A DNA stretch of 64,000 bases, from positions 2,852,001 through 2,916,000 of the forward strand of contig NZ_FNSN01000003.1 in NCBI RefSeq assembly GCF_900105345.1, in the 5' to 3' direction. The translations under genes and the position numbers were made by a program. Below, in pieces: positions 7,657 through 19,300 of the stretch (position 1 is the stretch's first letter; every line of letters starts with the position of its first letter). Below the pieces are notes generated by a model that did no database searches, was not told the origin of the DNA, and saw only the letters and a program-made list of their open reading frames with translations. The stretch comes from Arthrobacter woluwensis. Lineage in GTDB: Bacteria > Actinomycetota > Actinomycetes > Actinomycetales > Micrococcaceae.

Positions 7657-9120
7657 CTAGTGGCCGATGCCGATGGCCCCGGTCAGGACGCCGACCAGCA
7701 GCATCACGAGGGACACCACCGCGGCGCGCCACAGCACCTTCTTGTGGTGGTCACCCAGCTCCACCTTGGCCAAGGAGACCAGCAGGAGGATGGCCGGGAC
7801 CAGCGGGGACTGCATGTGGAACGGCTGACCCGTGATGGAGGCCCGCGCCATGTCCGCGGCACTCAGGCCGTAGTGACCGGCGGTCTCGCTCAGGATCGGC
7901 AGCACGCCGAAGTAGAAGGCGTCGTTGCTCATGAAGAACGTCATCGGGATGCTCAGCAGGCCGGTGATGACCGCCATGAACGGGCCCATGCTGGACGGGA
8001 TGATCGCGACGAGCCACTCGGACATGGCCTTGACCATGCCCGTGCCGTTCAGCACACCGGTCAGGACGGCGGCCGCCATGACCATGCTGACCACGGCCAC
8101 GATCGACTGACCGTGCGCGACGAGGGCCTTCGCCTGGTCCTTGACGTGCGGGAAGTTCACCAGGAGGGCGATGCCCGCGCCGACCATGAAGATGTACGGC
8201 AGCGGCAGCACGTCCATGACGAGCAGGACCATGATGGCCAGCGTCAGGGCGAAGTTGAACCAGATCAGCTTGGGCCGCAGCGTCTCGCGGGTCGGATCCA
8301 GAGCGGTCTCGGCCAGGGTGCCGGAACCGTCGGACGAGCCACCGGCGGAGCCGCCGCCGGGGGTGATCTTCTGCAGGAGGGCCGTGCGGGTGCCGATGCG
8401 GCCGCCGCTCGCCTTGGACAGGGCCGAGCCGTTCTTGACGTCGGCGACGTCGAGGGCGGTGCCGCCGTCGTACGACGCCGCGGCGCCCCAGCGCTCCGGC
8501 TCGGCGACCATGAGGCGCTTGCGCTCCATGAGGCCCAGGCTCCAGGAGAACACCAGCACGACGACGAGGCCGGCCAGCAGGCCCGGGACCATCGGGACGA
8601 AGACGTCGGAGACGTTGATCTTCAGGGCGGACGCGGCACGGGCGGTCGGGCCGCCCCACGGCAGGATGTTCATGGTGCCGTTGGCGAGGCCTGCGACACA
8701 GGTCAGGACCACCGGGCTCATCTTCAGGCGCAGGTAGACCGGCAGCATCGCGGCCGTGGTGAGGATGAAGGTGGTGGAACCGTCACCGTCCAGGGAGACC
8801 GCCATCGCCAGGACCGCGGTGCCCAGGACGACCTTGGCCGGGTCGTTGCCCAGCTTGCGGAGGATGAACCGGACCAGCGGGTCGAAGAGGCCCACGTCGA
8901 TCATGGTGCCGAAGTAGATGATGGCGAACATGAGCAGTGCGGCCGTGGAGGTCATGGACTTCATGGACGTCATGACCATGTCCCCGATGCCCAGACCGGC
9001 TCCGGCGAAGAGGCCGAAGATGGTGGGCACCAGGATGAGCGCCAGCACTGGCGTCATCTTCTTGGTCATGATCAGAACCATGAAGACTGCGATCATGGCG
9101 AAGCCGAGCAGGACTAGCAT
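7657..9120 (-). CDS. CitMHS-family citrate-divalent metal/H+ symporter
   Basis: This 487-residue membrane protein has about 11-12 hydrophobic segments. MLVLLGFAMIAVFMVLIMTKKMTPVLALI at the N-terminus and AVSLDGDGSTTFILTTAAMLPVY plus NGTMNILPWGGPTARAASAL are typical of CitM/CitH, which import citrate complexed with Mg2+ or Ca2+. A long hydrophilic loop (about residues 198-285, rich in Gly/Ser) separates the two halves. The ATG has AAGGAG upstream. It is divergent from a CitA/CitB-type two-component system that most likely switches it on when citrate is present, as in Bacillus CitST-citM and relatives. Confidence 0.92.
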   Translation of the reverse strand: MLVLLGFAMIAVFMVLIMTKKMTPVLALILVPTIFGLFAGAGLGIGDMVMTSMKSMTSTAALLMFAIIYFGTMIDVGLFDPLVRFILRKLGNDPAKVVLGTAVLAMAVSLDGDGSTTFILTTAAMLPVYLRLKMSPVVLTCVAGLANGTMNILPWGGPTARAASALKINVSDVFVPMVPGLLAGLVVVLVFSWSLGLMERKRLMVAEPERWGAAASYDGGTALDVADVKNGSALSKASGGRIGTRTALLQKITPGGGSAGGSSDGSGTLAETALDPTRETLRPKLIWFNFALTLAIMVLLVMDVLPLPYIFMVGAGIALLVNFPHVKDQAKALVAHGQSIVAVVSMVMAAAVLTGVLNGTGMVKAMSEWLVAIIPSSMGPFMAVITGLLSIPMTFFMSNDAFYFGVLPILSETAGHYGLSAADMARASITGQPFHMQSPLVPAILLLVSLAKVELGDHHKKVLWRAAVVSLVMLLVGVLTGAIGIGH

Positions 9121-9151
9121 CGCTGCGCTCCTTAGGTGAAAAGTGTCGGGT

Positions 9152-9223
9152 GCGTCACACCGATGTGACGCTCGCCATAGACGCTAAGGTGGCGCGCATC
9201 ACGCGCCGGTCTTAAGCGCGCTT
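9152..9223. promoter_or_regulatory. Cluster of palindromes between the citrate transporter and its sensor kinase
   Basis: Three perfect palindromes are visible: GCGTCACA-N4-TGTGACGC (9152-9171), GGCGCG-N5-CGCGCC (9191-9207) and AAGCGCGCTT (9214-9223). They fill the 186-nt divergent interval. A -10-like TAGGCT at 9282-9287 fits the kinase promoter. Any of the palindromes could bind the CitB-type regulator or a CRP-like protein, and I cannot decide which. Confidence 0.45.
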
Positions 9224-9306
9224 GATGCCGCTTGTGCTTGTTGAGCGCGTTCTGCTCATTTAGCTCAGGGCGCTTTTGGGGTAGGCTCGCCGCCGAAGGG
9301 AGTGCG

Positions 9307-11076
9307 ATGCGAACACTGAAGTTCTCCACGCAGACGCTGCTGCTGCAGATCGCGGTGGTGCTGCTGACCGTCCTCCTCTTCGCCCTGGCCTTCGGCGTCA
9401 TCATGGTGGAGCGGATCACGCAGGAGGCCGAACAGCGCGCCCTCACCCTGGCCCGCACCATCGCGTCCCAGCCCCAGGTCCGGCAGGAGGTGGCCCGGAT
9501 CAGCGCGGCCGCCGGCACTCCCCCGTCCACGGTCCTGGACCGCGGTCCCCTGGAGTCCATCGCCGAATCGGCACGGCAGAGGACCTCCGCCCTGTTCGTC
9601 GTCATCACGGACGAGACCGGCGTCCGCCTCGCCCATCCCGACCCCCAGCGTCTCGCCGAGAAGGTCAGCACGGACCCGTCCGAGGCCCTCGCGGGCAAGG
9701 AGGTCGTCACGCGCAACACCGGCACGCTGGGACCTTCGGCAGGGGCCAAGGTCCCCGTCTACGCCCCGGACACGACGGCGGGCGGCGGCGCCGTCGTCGG
9801 CGTGGTGAGCGTCGGCTTCGCCCGGGAGCCACTGGGCAGCGCGCTGCTCGGAGCGTCCGGGCCGGTGATCGTGACCGCGTGCGGCGCCCTCGCCGCCGGA
9901 GTGGGCGCGTCGATGCTGCTGCGCAAACGGCTGCGGCGTCTCACCCTCGGCATGGAACCGGAGGAGCTGACCACCCTGGTCCAGGACCAGGTCGCAGTGC
10001 TGGAAACCACGCACGAAGGCGTGATCGGGGTGTCCACGAGCGGCCGGGTGACCGTGGTCAACGCGACGGCGCAGGAGCTTCTCGGGCTTCCGGACCTGCA
10101 GGGCACCTCCTGGGCCGAGGCCCCCGTCCCCGAGCAGCTGCGCGACCTGACGCGGCAGGAGGCCGCCGAGGACGACGTCCTGGAGCTCGTGGCCGGCGCC
10201 CGCGTCCTGCTCGCCACCGCCCGGAAGGCCGTGCACGACGGCGAGGACCTGGGCTGGGTGGTCTTCCTCCGGGACCGCACGGAGCTGGCCCAGCTCACCC
10301 GCCAGTTGGAGTCGGTCAGCACCATGAGCTCCGCCCTCCGCGCGCAACGCCATGAGTTCGCCAACCAGCTGCACACCATCTCCGGCCTCCTGGACCTCGG
10401 CGACACCGCACGCGCCGCGGAGTACGCACACCGGCTCGTGGCGACCGGCCCCCTCGAGTTCCCGGTCGAGGGCCTGGAACGCCTGCCCGAGCCGTACCTG
10501 CAGGCGTTCATCGGGGCGAAGGGCATCCGGGCCCGCGAGCGCGGCGTGACCCTGCGGGTCGGGGAGGACACCTTCATCCGGGGCTCCGTGAAAGCGCCGC
10601 ACGACGTCACCACGGTGCTCGGGAACCTCATCGACAACGCCATCAACGCGGCGGTGTCCGGGACCCGGGTGGGCGGCCGAGAAGGCGGCGAGGGCGCTGC
10701 TGACGGCGCTGACGGGGCTACCGGCGCCGGCGGCGGCCGGTGGGTGCGCGTGGATCTGCTGGACGAGCCCGGCCCGGAACCTCTCGACGGCTCTCCCCGG
10801 CTGGGGACGCTGCACGCCGTGGTCGCAGACTCCGGGGATGGGGTGGCTGAACCCGAGCGGCTCTTCGAGAAGGGCTACACCGCGTCCCGCGTCCCGGGGC
10901 ACGGGCTGGGCCTGAAACTGGCGCTGGAACTCGCGCAGCGCCGCGGCGGCGAGGTGAAGCTCCTCGACGCCGGAGGGCCTGGTCCTGATCCAGGCGGGAC
11001 CGGCTCGGGCGCCGTGTTCGCCGTCCGCCTGCCGACCGCCATGATGTTCACCACCACGTCCGGGGAGGGCGCATGA
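9307..11076 (+). CDS. CitA/DcuS-type sensor histidine kinase
   Basis: A 589-residue membrane kinase. TM1 is at about 9-33 and TM2 at about 178-200. They enclose an extracytoplasmic PDC-type sensor domain (35-177), which in CitA/DcuS binds citrate or C4-dicarboxylates. A PAS domain follows (about 215-315). RHEFANQLHTISGLLDLG near residue 348 is the H-box of the CitA/SpoOB type. The N-box is LGNLIDNAINAAV (about 436), and the G-boxes are DSGDGV and GHGLGLKLA. A Gly/Ala-rich insert (about 458-480) interrupts the ATPase domain just after the N-box. The ATG at 9307 has AAGGGAG upstream. It overlaps its regulator by 4 nt and is divergent from the CitMHS gene. Confidence 0.93.
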   Translation: MRTLKFSTQTLLLQIAVVLLTVLLFALAFGVIMVERITQEAEQRALTLARTIASQPQVRQEVARISAAAGTPPSTVLDRGPLESIAESARQRTSALFVVITDETGVRLAHPDPQRLAEKVSTDPSEALAGKEVVTRNTGTLGPSAGAKVPVYAPDTTAGGGAVVGVVSVGFAREPLGSALLGASGPVIVTACGALAAGVGASMLLRKRLRRLTLGMEPEELTTLVQDQVAVLETTHEGVIGVSTSGRVTVVNATAQELLGLPDLQGTSWAEAPVPEQLRDLTRQEAAEDDVLELVAGARVLLATARKAVHDGEDLGWVVFLRDRTELAQLTRQLESVSTMSSALRAQRHEFANQLHTISGLLDLGDTARAAEYAHRLVATGPLEFPVEGLERLPEPYLQAFIGAKGIRARERGVTLRVGEDTFIRGSVKAPHDVTTVLGNLIDNAINAAVSGTRVGGREGGEGAADGADGATGAGGGRWVRVDLLDEPGPEPLDGSPRLGTLHAVVADSGDGVAEPERLFEKGYTASRVPGHGLGLKLALELAQRRGGEVKLLDAGGPGPDPGGTGSGAVFAVRLPTAMMFTTTSGEGA

Positions 11077-11759
11077 GTCACGATTTCACCGTGCTGATCG
11101 TCGATGACGACTTCCACGTCGCCACGCTGCACTCCAACTACGTCCAGGCCGTGCCCGGGTTCTCGGTGGTCGGCCACGCGGGCACTGCGCAGCAGGCCCT
11201 CCAGGCGTTCCACTCCCTGCGCCCGGACCTCGTGCTGCTGGACGTGTATCTGCCGGACGGTTCGGGGCTCGACGTGCTGCGCCAGCTGGACTGCGACGTC
11301 ATGATGCTCAGCGCCGCGGCCGACGCCTTGTCCCTGCGGATGGCCTTCCGCCGCGGAACCCTGGCCTATCTGCTCAAGCCGTTCGGCGGAGAGGAACTGG
11401 CTCAGCGCCTCCGCGCGTACGCACGATACCGGCGACTGCTGGAAAAGACGACGGGCCTGGATCAGGAGGCCGTGGAGCGGGCCCGGCGTGCGCTGCTCAG
11501 CTCGGACGGCCCGGTGGTGTCCTCACCGGCAAGGACCCGCAGCGCCACCGAACAGTCCATCCTGGAAGCACTCGGCGGCGCCGCGGGCGGACCTGCCGGG
11601 GAAGCCCTGTCGGCGCTGGAGGTCGCAGAGCGGGTCGGGGTGTCCCGCGCCACGGCGCAGCGGTACCTGTCCTCGCTGGCCGACGACGGCGCCGTCGAGA
11701 TCCAGCTGCGCTACGGCACCACGGGGCGGCCGGAACACCGCTACGCGCGGCGGGCGTGA
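11073..11759 (+). CDS. CitB/DpiA-type response regulator
   Basis: A 228-residue regulator. The receiver domain (1-120) has the acidic pair D11/D12, phosphoacceptor D57 (LVLLDVYLPDG) and K102 (LLKPFGG). The C-terminal helix-turn-helix (about 175-205, ALEVAERVGVSRATAQRYLSSLADDG) is the winged-helix type of CitB/DpiA/CitT. The ATGA overlap with the kinase indicates strict pairing. The expected target is the divergent citrate transporter promoter. The next gene is convergent only 7 nt away, leaving little room for a terminator. Confidence 0.93.
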   Translation: MSHDFTVLIVDDDFHVATLHSNYVQAVPGFSVVGHAGTAQQALQAFHSLRPDLVLLDVYLPDGSGLDVLRQLDCDVMMLSAAADALSLRMAFRRGTLAYLLKPFGGEELAQRLRAYARYRRLLEKTTGLDQEAVERARRALLSSDGPVVSSPARTRSATEQSILEALGGAAGGPAGEALSALEVAERVGVSRATAQRYLSSLADDGAVEIQLRYGTTGRPEHRYARRA

Positions 11760-11766
11760 GCGTCGC

Positions 11767-12273
11767 TCAGGCGACGTCCAGGCGGTAGACGAGCAGGCGC
11801 GCTTCCTTGTTGGGGGTCCACCAGTCACGCTCGGGGACGCGTTCGAAGCCCATCGAGCGGTACAGACCGTGCGCGCTCTCCCAGCTCTCGCCCGTGGTGA
11901 GGGAGACCGCGGAGATGCCGGGCCGGCGTCGCGCCTCGGCGAGGATGGCCTCGACCATGGCCCGGCCGGCGCCGCTGCGCTGCACGCCCGGGTCCACGAC
12001 CAGGAGGCGGAATTCGAGTTCACCCGCGCGGGCGATGTCCGACCACGCGTCGCCTTCGACCGCCAGCGTGACCGAGCCGATCACGGCGCCGTCGCGCTCC
12101 GCCACCCAGATCTCGGCCACCTCGGCGCGCTCCGCGACCTTGCGGATGTGCTGGAGGTAAGGGAACTCGGGATCCGTGAAGTACCCCGCTGCGAGGTAGG
12201 CGTCCACCGTGATCCGGGCGATCTCGGGGTAGTCGGCGGGCACGGCGGGGCGGATCAGAATCTCGGATGGCAC
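11767..12273 (-). CDS. GNAT family N-acetyltransferase
   Basis: A 168-residue acetyltransferase with the complete GNAT fold. AEIWVAERDGAVIGSVTLAV is the beta2-beta3 hairpin. ELEFRLLVVDPGVQRSGAGRAMVEAILAEARRR is beta4 plus the acetyl-CoA loop (Q-R-S-G-A-G). SAHGLYRSMGFERVPERDW is the C-terminal block. The substrate is unknown. The start is GTG: TACCAT (12280-12285, minus strand) ends 6 nt before it and there is no ribosome binding site, so the mRNA is probably leaderless. It is divergent from a second GNAT across only 59 nt, but the two proteins are not close paralogs. Confidence 0.87.
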   Translation of the reverse strand: MPSEILIRPAVPADYPEIARITVDAYLAAGYFTDPEFPYLQHIRKVAERAEVAEIWVAERDGAVIGSVTLAVEGDAWSDIARAGELEFRLLVVDPGVQRSGAGRAMVEAILAEARRRPGISAVSLTTGESWESAHGLYRSMGFERVPERDWWTPNKEARLLVYRLDVA

Positions 12274-12279
12274 CCATCA

Positions 12280-12285
12280 ATGGTA
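12280..12285 (-). promoter_or_regulatory. -10 box TACCAT for a leaderless gene
   Basis: Read on the minus strand, TACCAT is followed by 6 nt and then the GTG start at 12273. There is no Shine-Dalgarno sequence. Confidence 0.55.
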
Positions 12286-12320
12286 GTCGTTTCATGAAGT
12301 GCTCGCTTGACAACCGTGGC

Positions 12321-12326
12321 TAGGAT
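12321..12326 (+). promoter_or_regulatory. -10 box TAGGAT for a leaderless gene
   Basis: TAGGAT ends 6 nt before the ATG at 12333. A nearby TTGACA is only 8 nt away and cannot serve as its -35. Confidence 0.55.
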
Positions 12327-12332
12327 GGGCCA

Positions 12333-12854
12333 ATGGTGCCCAGTTTCACACTCCGCCCGCCCCTGCCGTCCGACGTCGAAAGCCTCGCCGTCCTTCATGT
12401 GCGCTGCTGGCGCGAGGCCTACGGGCACCTGCTCCCCGAGGAGTTCTTCACCGAGGAGCGCCTCGAGAGCCGACGCCGGCTCTGGACGATGCTGACCGCA
12501 TCGGCGGCCGCCGCGCCGCAGGGCCAGACGAAGGCGGCCCAGACCATCAGGGTGGCCGAGGCGGCCGGTGAGGTGGTCGGGTTCGCGGGCGGGGGTGCGC
12601 CCCTCGATCCCGAGGAGGCCGCCCTCGGCCAGAACCTCTCGATGCTGTATCTGCGACAGGACTTCCACGGCAGCGGCGCAGGTCAAGCCCTGTTCGACGC
12701 CGTGCTCCCGTCCGGCCCGGCCTTCCTGTGGGTGGCCAAGGACAACCCTCGCGCCCAGTCGTTCTACCGCCGGAACGGCTTCGCGCTGGATGGCACGGAG
12801 GACGTGCTCGAGGACTTCGGCAGGATCACGGAAGCGCGCATGGTCCGGCGCTGA
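12333..12854 (+). CDS. GNAT family N-acetyltransferase
   Basis: This 173-residue protein starts directly with the first GNAT strand (VPSFTLRPPLPSDVESLAVLHVRCWREAYGHLLPEEFF, a common start in small-molecule acetyltransferases). It contains VAEAAGEVVGFAGGG, then LSMLYLRQDFHGSGAGQALFDAVL (acetyl-CoA loop H-G-S-G-A-G) and NPRAQSFYRRNGFALDG. The substrate is unknown. TAGGAT ends 6 nt upstream and no ribosome binding site is seen, consistent with leaderless translation. It converges on the inositol-monophosphatase-like gene across a long hairpin. Confidence 0.87.
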   Translation: MVPSFTLRPPLPSDVESLAVLHVRCWREAYGHLLPEEFFTEERLESRRRLWTMLTASAAAAPQGQTKAAQTIRVAEAAGEVVGFAGGGAPLDPEEAALGQNLSMLYLRQDFHGSGAGQALFDAVLPSGPAFLWVAKDNPRAQSFYRRNGFALDGTEDVLEDFGRITEARMVRR

Positions 12855-12858
12855 AAAA

Positions 12859-12916
12859 CCCACGGTTCCGTGGTTCACCCCCTCAATTTTCCGTGGGTGA
12901 ACCACGGAACCGTGGG
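12859..12916. terminator. Bidirectional terminator, 22-bp perfect stem
   Basis: Arms 12859-12880 and 12895-12916 are perfectly complementary with a 14-nt loop. Each arm itself contains a smaller palindrome (CCACGG-TT-CCGTGG), so alternative cruciform pairings are possible. It lies between convergent genes. Confidence 0.75.
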
Positions 12917-12951
12917 TCGGATGGCGTCGGTCCGGACGGCAGCGATCCGGT

Positions 12952-16340
<3,389 letters not shown>

Positions 16341-16359
16341 ACCCTTGCGTTCTCCAGGA

Positions 16360-19300
16360 TCAGGCCTCCGGGGGCAGCGCCACCTGGACCTTGCGGACCT
16401 TGCCACGGGCGATGACGTAGCCACGGCCCGGGATGAACTGGTCCTTGATCCGGCCGAGGCTCGTGCTCAGGAGCGAGTCGCCGTCCATGTCGCCCGGGTT
16501 GAGCAGGAGGCCGCGGCGTCCGGACTTGAACGGCTGTGCCAGCTGCCACGCGGAGGACCAGGTCGACGTCTCGGACTCGGCCACCACCCACTGGCCCGAC
16601 TTCACGGACTCGGTGACCAGACGGGCGAGGCCCGGCTCCGCCATGGAGTCCGTGAACTCGGTGAGGCCCTCGATGAAGAAGGCGACCCGGCCCGGCCGTT
16701 CCTGCGCGAACTCGAGCAGCTCGTCCACGCCCATCTCGACGTCGTCGGTCCCCACGAACGCCTTGTCCCACACCTTGAGCGAGCCGACGGCGGAGCGCCG
16801 GGAGCCGAGGTACACGGCGGTGCCGCCGGGGTTGGCCTTCTTGTACGCATGCGCCAGGGTGACCAGGGCCGTGGTGCGGCCCGATCCGGGAGGGCCGGAC
16901 ACCATGAGCGCGCCTTCGGTCGGCACCTGAGCCGAGGTGAGGGTCTCGTTGTCCACGCCGAAGGCCGCCATGCCGGGAGGGGCCACCGGCAGGATGCCGA
17001 GGTCGACCGATTCCGGCAGACGCTGGATCCCCGGCGCCTGCGGGATGCCACGTCGGAGCATCGCCTCACGGAGCTTCTGCACACCACGGGCCTGCAGCGC
17101 GAGGTTCGGGGTGCCGCCCAGCACGGCCAGCTGCACTTCCAGGCCGTCCAGCATGCCACGGCCCGGAGGGGACGAAGCGTCCAGGACGTCCTTCGGGGCG
17201 TCCAGGGTGATGTAGTCGTCGACGGCGGACAGGCGCAGGATCAGACGCTTCTGGATGGAGGCCAGCAGCGCGGTGGGCACGGAGCCGGGGCGGTCGCCGG
17301 TCACCACGAGGTGGATGCCGAGCGGGCGTCCGTCCGTGGCGAGCTGGAGGAAGATCTCCCAGATCCCGGCGCTGCTGGAGTACTCATAGGAGTCCCGGAA
17401 CGCGCTGATGCCGTCCACCAGGACGAAGATCCTGGGCTCGTCCGGCCGTTCGGCGAGCTTCCGGTATTCCACGATCGTGGAGGCCTTGACCTCGGAGTAG
17501 CGGCGCGCCCGCTCCTCGGAGACGTCCCGGAGCCAGCGGAGCAGACGGCCCACGCGCTCCTCGTCGTCGCCGTCGATCACGGCGCCGACGTGCGGCAGGA
17601 CCTCGAGCATCGTCAGACCGGCGGAACCGCAGTCGATCCCGTACACGTGCACGGGGCCGCCGCGCGGCGTCACGGCGGCGGCCACGGCGATGCTGCGCAG
17701 CGCCGACGACTTGCCGGAACCGCCGGTGCCGAAAATGGCCATGTTGCCATCGCGGTCGGGACGGTAGAACACCAAGGGCTGGCTCTGATGCGCCGCGTCA
17801 TCCCCGACGCCGAGCAGCAGCTCCTCATCGGTGAGCGGACCCTGCAGCTCGGAGAAGTCGTAGGCCGACTGCAGCACGGGCAGCCACGGCTTGCGGGGCG
17901 GCTCGATCGCGAGCAGATCCGCCGCGGCCTTGATGGTCTCCGTCATCCGGGCGATGTCGTTCGGGCCGGTGGGCTCCGGCTCCGGCTCGCGCAGGCCGGC
18001 GTCGACCTCCCACACGGCGCCCGCGCCGAAGTTCATCTCCACGATGTCGATCTGCGGACGCGGCGGACGTTCCGTGGTCCAGCCACCGGCGTACCCGGTC
18101 TGGAAGCTCTGGAGACGGCCGGGACCGGTCTTGGCGGCGGCACGGCCCGGGATCGCGGGGTCGAAGTACGCCGCCATCGGGTCCCCGATCACGTCCGTCG
18201 CGTCATCCACGTCCGCCATGCGCAGGGCGACGCGGAGGTTGGTGTTGGCGCGCAGGCTGCCGCGGATCACACCGGAGGGCTGCTGCGTGGCGAGGATCAG
18301 ATGCACGCCGAGGGAACGGCCACGCGCGGCGACGTCCACGACGCCGTCCACGAACTCCGGCATCTCATTGGCCAGAGCGGCGAACTCGTCCACGATGATG
18401 ACGAGGTACGGCGGGGCGTCCGGATCGGCCTCGCGCTGCATCGCCAGGAGGTCCTTGGCCTTCTTCCGGTTGAGCAAGTGCTCCCGGTAATGCAACTCGG
18501 CCCGGAGCGAGGTCAGGGCGCGGCGCACCAGGTGCGGCGAAAGGTCCGTGACCAGGCCGACCGTGTGCGGCAGCTGGACACAGTCGGCGAACGCGCTGCC
18601 GCCCTTGTAGTCCACCAGGAGGAAGCTGAGCCGGTCGGGGCTGTAGGCGGAGGCCATGCCCATGATCCAGGACTGCAGGAATTCGGATTTGCCGGCGCCG
18701 GTGGTGCCACCCACCAGGGCGTGCGGGCCCTCGTTCTTCAGGTCCAGGAACATCGGTTCGGAGCCCTTGGAGCCCACCAGCGCGCGGAGCGTGCCGTTGT
18801 CCTTGCGGTTGGGGATCGCGGTGCTGTGAATGGAGTTGTTCTCCTTCCACCGCTCCCCCACGGCGTTCGCGGAGTCCAGCAGGTCGCGCCCGAGGAGGTT
18901 CACGAAACTCACGCTGCGCGGCAGGTTCGAGTCGTCCTCGAGTGGACGTCCGACGTCGACGACGGAGGTCAGCATGCGGGCCAGCTGAGTCGCCAGCTGC
19001 TCATCCACGCTCTCGCAGCTCACGGGGTAGCTGTGCCGCCCCAGCCGGACCTGGCCGGTGGTGGCGCCCTGGCCGCCGTCGACCACCATGAAGTCGCGGC
19101 AGGCCGCGGGCAGCGACTGGACGTCCGCGGCGAGCCACATGATGTGCACACCGGTGTCGGCGCCGCGCTCCACCAGACGGGTCAGGCGGCCGCGGTCCAC
19201 GGGGGCGTCGTCCTCGACGACCACCAGGACCTCGGGGACCACAGGGGCCGGAGGGTCGACCAGATCGTCCTTGAGCTCGCCCCGCGGGGACGGCACGGGC

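Noticed and set aside
12307-12326. TTGACA plus TAGGAT as a sigma-70-type promoter
   Set aside because: The spacing is only 8 nt, too short for one promoter. Only the -10 element was kept.
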